NCBI GenBank assembly: GCA_963691655.1
Contig: OY829329.1
Location: 60,463,408-60,527,407 of the forward strand
Direction of reading: 5' to 3'
DNA length: 64,000 nucleotides
Origin: Toxonevra muliebris
Taxonomy: Eukaryota > Arthropoda > Insecta > Diptera > Pallopteridae
Shown: piece after piece, positions 23,101-33,033 of the stretch
How the letters are laid out: the number at the start of each line of letters is the position of its first letter
How positions within the stretch are numbered: position 1 is the stretch's first letter
Program-made: the position numbers and the translations under genes
Notes under the pieces: generated by a model
The model's database searches: none
What the model saw: only the letters and a program-made list of their open reading frames with translations
What the model was told of the DNA's origin: nothing

Positions 23101-24769
23101 GCTCCGCAGTAGGTTTTGGTAAAATATACGCTGAGACTTCCCATTCAAGATTTGAATCAAAATGTGGTTTGAGAGAAAAACTTACTAAACCTTTAGTAGT
23201 ACTGGATGACTGTGCACCAACTCCATAGAGTGGAATGCTTGCCTTTTGACGTTTGAGATAAAGCCTTTGAGTAGCGGCTTCGCTGATGATGGTAATCTGT
23301 GAGCCAGGATCGATCAGAGCACGAACTTGTAGCTGCATACCTTGTGAGGAACATAACCTAACAAGCGAAGTTGCCAGTAAAGTTCGCACAAGTTTGCCTG
23401 ATTTGCGTGGTATGGCTTGATTTGAGATGAACTGTTGCTTTTCAACACTGACAACTGGATGCGTTTTTGGTAAAGTATATGATGGCTGAGAAGTCGGCAG
23501 TATCTTAGAGCTGAAATTTGTACCATGAATTGAAGTATGATGTTGTGCTTCGCATACTTGACAACGTTTGGTTGATCGACATGTAGCGAGGCGATGAGGG
23601 CCAAGGCAGTTGTAGCATAGTCTTTTTTCGATGAGAAGTTCATGACGCTGATTTTCATTTAAGTTGCGATACGTAGGACATGCCGAGATATAATGAGCGC
23701 CGTTGCACACAGAACAATTGGTTGCATAGGTGGTACGACTAGGGTTCTGTAGGGATGATGATGAGGTATTGATTGAGGCTACATGAACTTTCGCCGCATT
23801 GTTCTTTCTATTAATGCTTGAAGTAAGACTTGCTGATGGTAACGGATTCCTAAATTCAACATTTTCTAGAGCTCGTATTCTACCTTCCAAAAATGTCTCC
23901 AGTTGAGTGAATGAAGCTGGCTCCATCGTTGCACCACGATGGATCTCCCAGGCTTCGTGTGATTCTGCATCAAGACGATGTACTATCAGATAAACGATTA
24001 GGAAATCCCAATGATCAGTAGGAGCACCGAGCGAGTTTAAGGCACCAAGAGATTCTTTGACTACTGCTAGAAGATTTTTGAGGTCACTCGAAGATTTTCT
24101 TTTAATAGGTTGCAATTTAAAAATGAAATCAAGATGTGTGTCAACAAGCAGCCTTTTATTTTCGTATCTAGCTACTAGAATGTCCCATGCGCGTGCAAAG
24201 TTTTCATTGGAAACTGTAAGGTTAGCTACAAGCTGCGCAGCTTCACCTTTGAGACTAGTTTTTAAATAATGAAATTTTTCGACTGTTGTCAAATCAGAGC
24301 TGCTGCCAATTATTGACGTAAAGAGATCGTGAAAATTGCGCCAACGCGAATATTCCCCATTAAAAGTAGGTAATTGAATTTTTGGAAGAGATCGTGCATG
24401 ATGTGAATGACCTTGCCCAAGGTTCATGGATTGATCTGCCAGATCAATTCCAGCAGATGGTTGCGAATGAACAATTTGATCGAATAATGTTAGCATTGTT
24501 GCACGAGCATCAGCATACTTTTCTTCACACTGCGAATACATATTGTTTACAAAGTATGGTGCTTCTCTAGCAGCCACAGTAAGACGGGAATTAGATATGC
24601 GTTCATGTCCTTCCTGAAATTTCTTCCAATTAGTATCAAGAATAGACAATCGAGTTTGTATCTGAGCACGTGTAATTTTTCCATCACCAAGAGCACGAAG
24701 TTTGGTAACGGCACTATTAATGAGCTCGTAGAAGTCATTTTGTTTTTCGATTACCGCTTCAAGTGACAT
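20120..24769 (-). CDS. BEL/Pao gag-pol polyprotein (1549 codons, frameshifted in integrase)
   Basis: Encodes the proteins that package, reverse-transcribe and integrate the element. In order: DUF1759 gag-like domain (about 130-300); zinc knuckles (CSVCNGAHYISAC at 352-364, CYNCLGPHRLATC at 385-397, and a CxxC-H-H variant after it); DUF1758 aspartic protease with D487 in ALIDPGSQ; reverse transcriptase with D825 and the YVDD box at 901-904; Pao-type RNase H with D1080, E1124, D1154 and D1200; integrase HHCC zinc domain (H1390, H1394, C1424, C1427); integrase core D1459 and D1525. The third integrase acid is in the next frame (19477-20109). The frame goes off-register at a 7-A run on the plus strand (20145-20151) and stops at 20120. 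The start ATG at 24769 is 92 bp from the 5' LTR, and no earlier in-frame start was seen. Confidence 0.95.
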   Translation of the reverse strand: MSLEAVIEKQNDFYELINSAVTKLRALGDGKITRAQIQTRLSILDTNWKKFQEGHERISNSRLTVAAREAPYFVNNMYSQCEEKYADARATMLTLFDQIVHSQPSAGIDLADQSMNLGQGHSHHARSLPKIQLPTFNGEYSRWRNFHDLFTSIIGSSSDLTTVEKFHYLKTSLKGEAAQLVANLTVSNENFARAWDILVARYENKRLLVDTHLDFIFKLQPIKRKSSSDLKNLLAVVKESLGALNSLGAPTDHWDFLIVYLIVHRLDAESHEAWEIHRGATMEPASFTQLETFLEGRIRALENVEFRNPLPSASLTSSINRKNNAAKVHVASINTSSSSLQNPSRTTYATNCSVCNGAHYISACPTYRNLNENQRHELLIEKRLCYNCLGPHRLATCRSTKRCQVCEAQHHTSIHGTNFSSKILPTSQPSYTLPKTHPVVSVEKQQFISNQAIPRKSGKLVRTLLATSLVRLCSSQGMQLQVRALIDPGSQITIISEAATQRLYLKRQKASIPLYGVGAQSSSTTKGLVSFSLKPHFDSNLEWEVSAYILPKPTAELPSLEFEQNDWPHLRGLTLADPHYLKPGTIDLIIGIDLYSQIIEPELVKGSPGSPFARRTAIGWIISGPASPLCESRKETQPLQSYQCSIDHDLHEALQRFWVQEEAQISTQSALSKEEQECEEHFLNTHSRDSTGRYVVRLPFKSSDTLGDSRPAAARMLSRMIGRFTCDPKLKYLYSDFLKEYEMLGHMIRIPEGIPEPQQSYYLPHHGVLRESSSSTKLRVVFNGSCRTSNGRSLNDLLHVGAKLQTDLSDVIMWWRQFSYVFSADMEKMFRQILIHSDDQSFQRIFWSPELSQKHSTYQLATVTYGLGPAPFLANRVIKQLVKDEGHRFPLATNVLLRGTYVDDCFGGADSPHETKQLVQDLDNLCKAGGFNLLKWTANDLTILSDLSINRHATSTKRYLDDNPLYKTLGIEWHPTSDAFVFSTLNIENDASPTKRKVLSRIAQLFDPLGWLAPITIRAKIFMQELWLAKIDWDEQLPDSLSERWNQFIDELTDISHISIPRWIGTCANVLALELHGFSDASQDAMAAVVYLRVLNEINDAKISLITAKTKVAPLKKMTIPRLELCAAALLTKQVAYVREVLNIPHAPVHLWTDSSVTLNWIQAHPSRWKDYVRNRVVIIQETLPQAKWHHISGKENPADCASRGISLAQLKENYLWWTGPKWLSQHSSSWPSCVSRLEHDFDLEEKSHVIAAIYPLEPKLWDLIERYSSLTRLLRITALCQRGIKILQKKSDISKPSPLTPTELEFALLHWVKLTQQAYFSNEILALSKNRILSNKNFLSKLIPFIDISGMLRVGGRLRNALLDPDTKHPLILPRESTLTTLIISNAHHKTLHGGTQVTLAYLRRSYWIIGGRTPVRSFILRCVRCARYRAVIAQQLMGQLPSTRITPARPFLNSGVDYAGPFTMRTWRGRGAKIYKGYIVLFICFSTSAMHLEVATDYSSEGFLAAYKRFTGRRGICATLHSDCGSNLIGADSELRKLFFTIIKTTI

Positions 24770-24838
24770 GATAAGGTCACGAGAAAGTCAGATATTATTA
24801 ATACTAAAAATATTTATTAATTTAATATTACGCGCCCG

Positions 24839-24856
24839 ATCCGGCTCGAAGGACCA
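24839..24856 (-). promoter_or_regulatory. Primer-binding site, probably tRNA-Tyr
   Basis: The plus strand reads ATCCGGCTCGAAGGACCA, ending 5 bp from the 5' LTR. It matches, from memory, the last 15 bases of Drosophila tRNA-Tyr plus the added CCA over 18 positions. The complement on the element's sense strand begins TGG as a PBS should. Alignment to the host tRNA set would settle the identity. Confidence 0.8.
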
Positions 24857-24861
24857 GAAAA

Positions 24862-25213
24862 TGTAGCGAGAGATATGAATTCAAAATAATCGGACAAGTT
24901 TAGAAAATTAATAATCAAATTCAGTTTTTTTTATTAGAAAGATCGAGAGCTTAGTGTACAGCATGCACCGTTCGTATGCACAGAAAAAAAAGATAGCAGT
25001 AAAAAAAAAGAGCGAATGAAAAAATATGTAATGGTAGTATAACATTAAAGATGAGCTTAGCGTTAAGTTTACATGGTTGCCAAATTACTTTAATTTTAAT
25101 TTTAGTACAATTTAGGAGAATTCTATTGCGATTTAATATTGACGAACTTTGTTTAAGATAATATTAGTAACTAAAAATTATGAATATATTTACAATGTAT
25201 TTATGCCTAAACA
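24862..25213 (-). repeat. BEL/Pao 5' LTR
   Basis: The 352-bp copy at the 5' end of the element, expected to contain its promoter. It begins TGTTTAGGC on the sense strand and shows no visible difference from the 3' LTR. Confidence 0.95.
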
Positions 25214-25218
25214 TATTG

Positions 25219-26495
25219 AATTTAACAATGAAAATGATAATAAATCGTAAAATTGTCAATTTTTATTGCAATGACAATGGTTGTTTCTTTTTTTTTTTTT
25301 GTTTTCGTTGTTTTATTGGTGAACCTTCATCAAATGTAGTAGTTACTTACTTACTTTTTTGAAGGTACTTTAATATTTTTTTTTTATTTTATTTATGTTT
25401 TTTTTTTTTTTTGTAAAAAAGTAATTTTACTTAAATTTTTGCCAAATCTTGAGAAACTTATATTTTTATCCTAATCTGTCTTAAAAAGTCTCAAGAAAAA
25501 ATACCAAAAAAAAAAACAAACTTGTGTGCGTTTATCTTGAAAAATCATGCAATCTCGTTTTTCGACATAATTTTATTTTGTGTATTTTTTTTTTTTGCTG
25601 CAACTTTTTCTACTTTCTTCTAACTGCTTCCACTTGGCAATACTGGCAACAATGCCTTGCCTTAATGTTTCAATCTTTTATATTTGTATATTTTTTGGCG
25701 TCTTTACTCTAGGGTATATTTTTGAGTCTCATGTGACAAATTGCTTAAACACGTGCATAGCATTTTTGTATTATTATTATTACTATTACAGCGACGAATC
25801 TTCAGTTTCAGTTCCAGCTTTGTATACTCTCAGATTTTCAGCTTTCAGTTTTCAGCTTTTAAATTTGTGATTTACTTTAGTTTTCGCAGTATAATACAAT
25901 CCAAGGTTTTTTTTTCTTTATGCTTTTGTGTAGGTCTTTTACTTTTCTTTTCTTTTGTTTCATACGTGCGTATAAGAAATGATGCATTAAGGATGTCATT
26001 ACTCACATCCTTTACATCAAATGCAGCCTCAAAGTTGTTACCTTTTCTTTTTTTTGAACAGAAAAATAAAATGGGAGCATATAAGGTTAAAGCTATAAAG
26101 CTGGCACACATTACAATTGTGATTGAGCTGTTAGTTTTGTTCTTTCTCATTTTTTTGTGCTTTAGTTTTGTTCTTTTATGCTGTGCGTTTAGTGTTAATA
26201 TCAAAATTTAAGTTCATATTTTTTTTTGTATTAATTTTTTCAAACTGATGAAGTGAAATGAAAATTTTGTTTTACTTATTTAATAAAATTTAAATGTACA
26301 ATCAAAACGGTTTTTATTGAAGTAAATTTGTTGATCCTCCTTTTCCGAACGAGTATATTTTCTAAAGTTCAAATATTCATTTCATAGATTACTCATACGA
26401 CGTGTTGAGCATTTTACATAGAACATGATTTGAATTATGCATGTACTTTCACTAGATATTAGCAAATAAATCTCTTTAAACGATTTTATATGATA
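25219..26495. other. T-rich spacer
   Basis: Long T runs and low-complexity open frames. No gene, RNA or transposon end recognised. Confidence 0.55.
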
Positions 26496-26497
26496 TA

Positions 26498-27772
26498 TTG
26501 GGAGTATGAATGTATAAACTCGTAATTGTGACTAACTTCATATCTATCATACGCGCCATTTTTTTGACATTGACAGCTATTCTATCTCGAAGAGCGCCAA
26601 AAATACTATAAGAATTGATCTGTCAAATAATTTTCATAATTTTACAAAAGTGTTTTACTATAGCAGAAAATGTCGAATTTCGTGCCAACAAAACCACAAT
26701 TGCGGGAGGTTTTAATTTGCTTCTTCCATTTAAAGAAAAACGCAACTGAAGCACATCGTTTACTCACTGAAACTTATCCTGACTGTGCTATAGACGTTAG
26801 AATGTGTCAGGTGTGGTATGCCCGTTTCAAAAGTGGTGATTTTGATGTTGAAGACAGGGAACGTTCAGACGGCCCGAAAAAGTTCAAAGATGAAGAATTG
26901 AAGGCATTACTCGAAGAAGATTCATGTCAAACGCAACAAGAACTTGCAGAATCTTAAGGAGTTGATTAATCAACCATTTCTAAACGATTAATAGCATTGG
27001 GAATGATTCAAAAGCAAGGAAATTGGGTGCCGTACGAATTGAAGCCGAGAGACGTCGAACGACGATTTTTTACATGTGAACTGCTGATTGAACGACAGAA
27101 AGGAAAGGGCTTCCTGCATCGTATTTTGACTGGCGATGAAAAGTGGATACGTTACGATAACCCAAAGCGTAAAAATCATGGTGACCGCCCGAACAAGCAT
27201 CAACATCAACGGCAAAGCCGAACATCCATGGATCCAAGCTCATGCTGTGTATTTGGTGGGATATGAAAGGTGTCGTATATTATGAGCTGTTGAAACCGAA
27301 TGAAACGATCACTGCCGACCGCTACCGACTACAATTGATGCGTTTGAGCTGAGCATTAAAGGATAAGAGGCCAGAATATGAGAATAGACACGACGAAGTT
27401 ATTCTTCAGCACGACAATGCTCGGCCGCCTGTTGCAAGGCAAGTAAAAACATAAATAAAACAAACGCTGAAATGGGAAGTGCTACCCCACCCCCCGTATT
27501 CTCCAGACATTGCTCCTTCTGATTACCACTTGTTTCGATCGATGACACATGGCCTGGCTGAACAGCACTTCAGTTCTTTCGAAGAACTCAAAAAATGGGT
27601 CGATTCATGGATAGCCTCAAAAGATGAGGAGTTTTTGCGACGCGGAATCCGTATGCTACCAGAAAGGTGGGCTAACGATGGACAATAGTTTAAAGAATAA
27701 ATTTATAATCACTTTTTGACAATAAATGTCCAAATTACGAAAAAAAAACGAGTTTATACATTCATACTCCCA
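26498..27772 (+). mobile_element. Mariner element copy A (mauritiana-like)
   Basis: A 1275-bp Tc1/mariner element flanked by TA. Left end TTGGGAGTATGAATG; right end is its complement lacking one T. The inverted repeat extends through ATAAACTCGT. It closely resembles copy B at 52445-53737. The transposase it carries is broken, so this copy is non-autonomous. Confidence 0.93.
26670..27688 (+). pseudogene. Mariner transposase, broken (copy A)
   Basis: Starts MSNFVPTK at 26670, like mauritiana-type mariners, with the N-terminal helix-turn-helix DNA-binding region. In-frame TAA stops fall at 26955-26957 and again seven codons on; copy B has Leu and Gln at these places. One base is missing near 27175 relative to copy B, shifting the frame. 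A TGA at 27350-27352 and a TAA at 27452-27454 are shared with copy B. Catalytic Asp codons persist at 27135 (TGDEKW), 27413 (QHDNARP) and 27521 (APSDYHLF). The D2-D3 spacing is one codon longer than the usual DD34D. The C-terminus has a small deletion relative to copy B. Confidence 0.93.
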
Positions 27773-27774
27773 TA

Positions 27775-29165
27775 AATTAAATCTGCCAAAAACGGACTCA
27801 GTAGGAACAACATGGTAGTTTCAAGTAAAAACATCAGTTTAACTGCATGAATAAATTTATAAACAAATTTAATAAATAAAATAGCAAAAAAGCAAAAAAA
27901 GAAAACTCTGAAAATACCACAAACTGCAATAAGAATTGCATCAGGATAAAGTTCAACGACACACCTATACACATTATAATATGTATGTATGAGTAAATGC
28001 AACGCTGTTGCCAGTTGCTAGTTCTTTGAATAAATTTACTTTTCTGTTTCTATGTAGTTTTTTTATTCTCTCTCTCTCTCTCCCCCTTTTCCTCCCTCTC
28101 TCTTTCCTTTCCTCCCCTTTCTGCGAATTAATTCATACAAGCAAATATTACGTATGTTGGGTCATAAGTCAAATAATGAATTGCTGCGTTGCAACCAACA
28201 CACAAATTCATTACCACTCAACCGCAAATACCAAAAAAAAAAAGAAGAAAAACACAAACAAAACACCAAGAAAAAAAATAAAATAAAACAAGCAAAAGCT
28301 ATACACAAAAGGAAAACGAAAAAAGACAGAAAAAAATTTAAAAAATTTATATAAATAAGTAAAATCCACAGCATAAAATTAAATTGAAAGAAAAAATTAA
28401 AAAAGCATACGGAAGGAAGGTGAAACTAGGTAGGAGCATATACAATTTAAATTAAATACTCGTACATATGGATATTTGTAATTTTATTTTTCATATTTTT
28501 TTATGTTCGTTCACGAATTTTATTAAAAAAGAGGTGCAAATTGTTGTATAAATGTATGTGTGTCTTTAAAAAAAAAAATAATGACAATTCTATGCTAATT
28601 TAGTACTGAGCGGTCATACCAGCACTGTTTGACTGTTGGCTAGTTTGGTGTTTTCACTTTACTCCCAGGGATTGCCTGCCACTGACCAGAAATTAATTCT
28701 CTGATGATTGCCGGAATGTTTACGTTGTTGCTGTCATCGTCAGTTGCAAATGTTCATTGACGTTTCGCATTACCTTTTCATGAAAACCATATACCGAACA
28801 CGCGGTGATTTTATAAAAAAAAATTCTTCAAAAAAACACAAAATCTGTAAAGAAAAAAATAAAGTTAAAATAAAAACTCTAAAACCATGCAGCATATTAT
28901 TTTTTCTAACGTTTTTTTTTTCATATTTTTTTATACAGTTTTTATTTTATATAAAAAACTTATACTGGAATTGAGTTTCTTTGTTTGTACAATTTTATAT
29001 TTTTTTTTTACAAGTTTTCGTTTTTTTTCTGTTTGGTAAGCATTTTTGCTAATTAGTGTAAAATATTATTATTATTAAAGCTTAATTTAAATTTAAGTTC
29101 CACTTAAGGAAGGATTGAAAGTTGGTGTTGCTCTTATCAGAACCGTAAAGAAAGATTTTTGAGCT
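27775..29165. other. AT-rich spacer
   Basis: Contains a short CT tract near 28069-28082 and A-rich and T-rich runs. Open frames are lysine- or phenylalanine-rich artefacts. No gene recognised. Confidence 0.55.
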
Positions 29166-29170
29166 CAAAG

Positions 29171-30235
29171 AATCCGCGGAACCAGGAAATCAAACCATTG
29201 CTATTCTGTTTAAGAGAACTCAACTTTTTAACTATCAGCAGCTATGCATTCTTTCTTCCAAAGACCAAGATTTTTCGACGAAATGAACAATAATTATTTT
29301 CTAATTGAATTGGCAGAATGTTCCGTGATTATCCTCGTGCAATTTATACAGTTTTCTGTCTCCCAGAAATCATGAAAATCCCAGTTTGAGGGACTTGTTG
29401 ACATTACTCGTATGCACTAGTTCTCATATTCGGTCATTAAGCTCAGTTTATGATAAACAGTTTCTCGTATTCAGCTCTCGAATCCAGTATTTATGTTTAG
29501 TTCTCATGTTTAGTTCTCATGTTTAGTTCTCATGTTTAGTTCTCGTGTTTAGTTCTCATGTTTAGTTCTCATGTTTAGTTCTCATGTTTAGTTCTCATGT
29601 TTAGTTCTCATGTTTAGTTCTCATGTTTAGAATCCGTGGAACCAGGAAATCAAACCATTGCTATTCTTGTTTAAGAGAACTCAACTTTTTAACTGCCAGC
29701 AGCTATGCATCCTTTCTTCCAAAGGCCAAGGTTTTTCGTCGAAATGAACATTAATCATTTTCTAATTGAATTGGCGCTCCATGATCATCCTCGTGTAATT
29801 TATACAGTTTTCTGTCCCCCAGAAATCATGACGAACCGAGTTTGAGGGACTTCTTGACATTATTCGTATGCACTAGTTCTCAGATTCGGTCATTAAGCTC
29901 AGTTTATGATATACACCTTCTCGTATTCAGCTCTCAGATCCAGTTCTCATATTCAGTTCACATGTTCAGTTCTCATGTTCAGGTCTCACATGTTCAGTTC
30001 TCATGTTCAGGTCTCATCATGCTCAATTTATCATGTTCAGTTCACAGATTCAGTTTTCATGTTCAATTTTTATGTTTAATTCTCATGTTTAGTTTTCCTG
30101 TTTAGTTCTCATGTTCAGTTCTTATTTTCAATTCTCATATTCAGGGCACATGTTCAGTTCAACATGCTCACCATGTTCAGTTCTCAGATTCAGTTTTCGT
30201 ATTCAGTTCTCATGTTCAGTTCTCATGCTAATTTC
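29171..30235. repeat. 460-bp tandem duplication carrying 13-bp minisatellites
   Basis: A roughly 310-bp segment starting AATCCGCGGAACCAGG at 29171 is repeated from 29631 with few differences (period 460). Each copy runs into a 13-bp array. The first (29493-29630) is about 10.6 nearly perfect copies of ATGTTTAGTTCTC. The second (about 29940-30232) is a more diverged array of ATGTTCAGTTCTC. The open frames over the second array are repeat artefacts. Confidence 0.88.
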
Positions 30236-31961
30236 TTATCTCATTGAGGCATTCAATAAATATTTTTGTAGAATTTCTGGATATTCATTTCTTTCAGTAG
30301 AAAATTGGAAATTTTTTTACTTTATTTTATCTTAAAGAATTTATTCAAAATATTCGTATCTATATTAAAATAAAGCAAACTATCATAAAACAAAGAAACA
30401 AATTTTTCATTTAAATAAATAGTTTAGTATTTCAGGTGAAAGGGGTCACTTTTTGTCCCATTTGTTCCTACCTGAAATTGTTTATATTGGCAGAGCTAAG
30501 ATCACTGACAAGATATTCAACCAGAACACATTCCGATCGTTCAGGGATTGAAGGAAATAAAACTTCCTTCTCGAAAAATTATGTAAAAGGTTTCTCAAAA
30601 TAACGGAGAAATGGAACCTGATTTTACTATCGAAGGATCCGCTAGTGATTGAAAGCTTTTAAGAGAACAAGACCTTGCAAGATTTTTGTCTTAATTTGTC
30701 TGAATGACATAAGTATATCAAATGAAAGACAAATTACTGAGAAAGTATGAGAAATACTTCAGTAGTGGCAGCGTTAAAAGTTGAATAGATTCGCTGGGTG
30801 GATCACGCCGAGCGAATGAAAGAAAATGCACTTGTCTTCAATTTAAAAATGACGACAAAGAGTACAGCAAAATGCAGACTAATCTCCAACGGAAAAACTA
30901 AGAGCAGAAGGGTCTCAATGCACTCGAATAAACTGCTGTCTGTAATATTTTGGGTGAACAGCTCGTTTGTAAACCTTTCGTCTGCAAATCGTATTGTTGG
31001 CTTGCGATAGTGATGACAGCTACACACTAATGACGATTAAAAAAAAAGTGTTGTCGGCATGATTATCATCCCGCGAGCTCTTCATAGCCAACTGCTCCAA
31101 AACGTTCACAGGGTATGCTTGATTGTGATTGACAAAATCAGTGGCGTGAAAATAAATGGAAACAAATATGTCCAAGAATATTTTTTTTTGAAATTGGAAG
31201 AGAGAGTAGCGAAGAAAGAGTGGAGAATGAGATACTAAAGGAAAGTCTGTACGTATATAAATTTATAACTTACGTTCAACGTGTGACAGCGGCGGTTATT
31301 TGCTAGTTAAGCTATAACGTTTGTTAGTGCAATCATGCTTGTAACGAAATACATACAAACAAGCACACCCAAACACTTGCAAGCTAGTATACACCCAGTT
31401 GCACAAACAGTGAGTACTCTTCAAACGAGAGATAAACGAGCAGCTCCAATACAGTAACAAAATTTTTGAATTTCATTAACACAATTTCATAATTTTATAT
31501 GGTCTATTTTTAGAAATAATGATAAACAAAAGACAGCCTGATTGAGTAGTTCAAATTTGTATATCTTACTCTCTCTTGCCCAGTTAACCCTTTACGGTAG
31601 GTAGGGTAAAAACTGCACCGCATATTATTTTATGCATAGTGTGATATATTTTAACCCACCTCGAAAAGTTGAAATTACTTATAGTAACACAGTTTAATAT
31701 TTTATTTACAGTTTCTCATTCTGCTGGTAATGATGTAAACCAAAAAAATTTTTGTGCAACTGGTGTTTTTATTTTCTTTAAAATCGTGTACATCAAAGAG
31801 CTAAAAATCAGTAACTGGTACTAGAATCATTGCAAGAGTAAAAGAAACAAAATTCAAAAACAACAAATTTGCTTGTGTGGTTCAGTTGGTAAGCGTGTCG
31901 TTTAGTATTCGTGATGCGAATTTTTCAGCCACAGGCGAGCCTGGAAAAAGGCAACTCAAGA
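30236..31961. other. AT-rich spacer with a possible LINE scrap
   Basis: At 30784-30850 the plus strand can be read as IRWVDHAERMKENA, like the LRW-GHVERM segment near the C-terminus of some non-LTR polyproteins. It is short and flanked by a stop, so I do not call a gene. The rest is AT-rich with no feature recognised. Confidence 0.4.
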
Positions 31962-31972
31962 AAATAATAAAA

Positions 31973-33022
31973 TTATAAAACTATAATAGTTAAGCGATAA
32001 TATAGCGACGATATCCCCAGTAGAGAGGAATGGGTTAATGACGAGGTGGTCACTGACAATTCAATTGACATCTATACAGATGGATCCAAATCGGAGGAAA
32101 GAGTCGGCTGTGGCATCTTCTCTAGTAAGTTAGATCTCAGACTCTCCTTCCGACTTCCTGACCATTGCAGCGTGTTTCAAGCGGAAGTAATGGCTATCTA
32201 TCAAGCATCCAAGTGGCTTATTCGCAACGATTCATTCGATAAGAATATCTGCATCTACACGGACAGCCAAGCAGCAATCAAGTCCCTTGTCGTTGTTTTC
32301 ACTACATCAAAGCTTGTTCTCGACTGCCGATCTTCACTCAACATTTTGTCGAGTCACTCGCAGGTCCACCTATATTGGGTGTCTGAACATATGGATATTT
32401 CAGGTAACTGCAATGCCGACGAGTTATCAAAACAGCGCTCGCAGCTTACAGATATATCACCTTCCTGCACCATTGGTGTCCCTCTTACTTCTATTAAATT
32501 AGTCATTAAGCAAAATTACCTTGAGGAAGCAAAAGGATCCTGGGTAGCGGAGCATACCTAGCATATGTGGTATTACCAGGCAAACATGGACCACTATGGA
32601 CAATAGACGAACTAGACAGCTACTCAACCTTAGCAGAAACTCCATCAGCATTACGACTTCGATGCTCACGGGACACTGCTGCACACTGGGGAGACATGCT
32701 GCACGACTAGGACTGCCATTCAATGACTTCTGTCGGGGCTGCGGCTCTGAGGAGGAGGAAAAAAAATCCTAAATTTCATGTGTGAATTCCCATCCCTGGC
32801 GAGGAGGAGACTAAAATTCCTCGGCTCACCTTTCTTCACTAGTCTGTCCGAGCTGTCATCCGTAAATATCAAGGACATAGCCAGATTCATTATGGAATCC
32901 TCATGGTTCTCCAATCCGTAAATGGGGGAGTCGCGCCGTACTGTGGTGTCACAATGAGCCTAAATGTGCTTAAGTGTGCTTTCAAGCAGAAGGCTGCCAC
33001 TCCAACCTAACCAACCTAACCT
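31973..33022 (+). mobile_element. 5'-truncated RNase H-type LINE with CCTAA-rich 3' tail
   Basis: Only the 3' end of a non-LTR element remains: an RNase H domain, a C-terminal zinc-like motif and a 3' untranslated region ending in CAACCTAACCAACCTAACCTAA. A possible 11-bp target duplication AAATAATAAAA (31962-31972 and 33023-33033) supports these limits, but it is AT-rich and weak evidence. The last 85 bp resemble the 3' end of the SINE at 44446-44760. Confidence 0.8.
32008..32930 (+). pseudogene. LINE RNase H domain and C-terminus, broken
   Basis: An RNase H domain with the expected acids: in the frame starting at 32046, D12 (YTDGSK), E47 (FQAEV), D73 (YTDSQ) and D125 (NADELS), with H115 in the position of the usual GHSDI motif. 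The reading can be carried back to about 32008. The frame stops at 32561; afterwards other frames hold the C-terminal CRGCGSEEEE segment (near 32738) and the RRRLKFLGSPFF stretch typical of this LINE group. The reverse transcriptase is absent because of 5' truncation. R1/LOA/I-type is likely; the exact clade is not settled. Confidence 0.8.
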
Positions 33023-33033
33023 AAATAATAAAA

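Larger units (their letters stand above)
19051..25218 (-). mobile_element. BEL/Pao LTR retrotransposon, full length
   Basis: The element occupies 19056-25213 (6158 bp) and reads on the minus strand. It is flanked by the 5-bp direct repeat TATTG (19051-19055 and 25214-25218), a length typical of BEL/Pao insertions. Both 352-bp LTRs begin TG and end CA and look identical by eye, so the insertion is recent. A tRNA-type PBS lies 5 bp inside the 5' LTR and a 13-bp purine tract abuts the 3' LTR. One long gag-pol frame covers DUF1759 gag, zinc knuckles, protease, reverse transcriptase, RNase H and integrase; the last part of integrase lies in another frame after a single-base length change. No env-like frame is seen. 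Confidence 0.97.

Noticed and set aside
25741..26211. 156-codon open frame
   Set aside because: T-rich low-complexity sequence; an opposite-strand frame of similar length overlaps it.
31871..31930. tRNA-like A box (TGGTTCAGTTGG)
   Set aside because: No B box or matching stems follow, so neither a tRNA nor a SINE can be supported.
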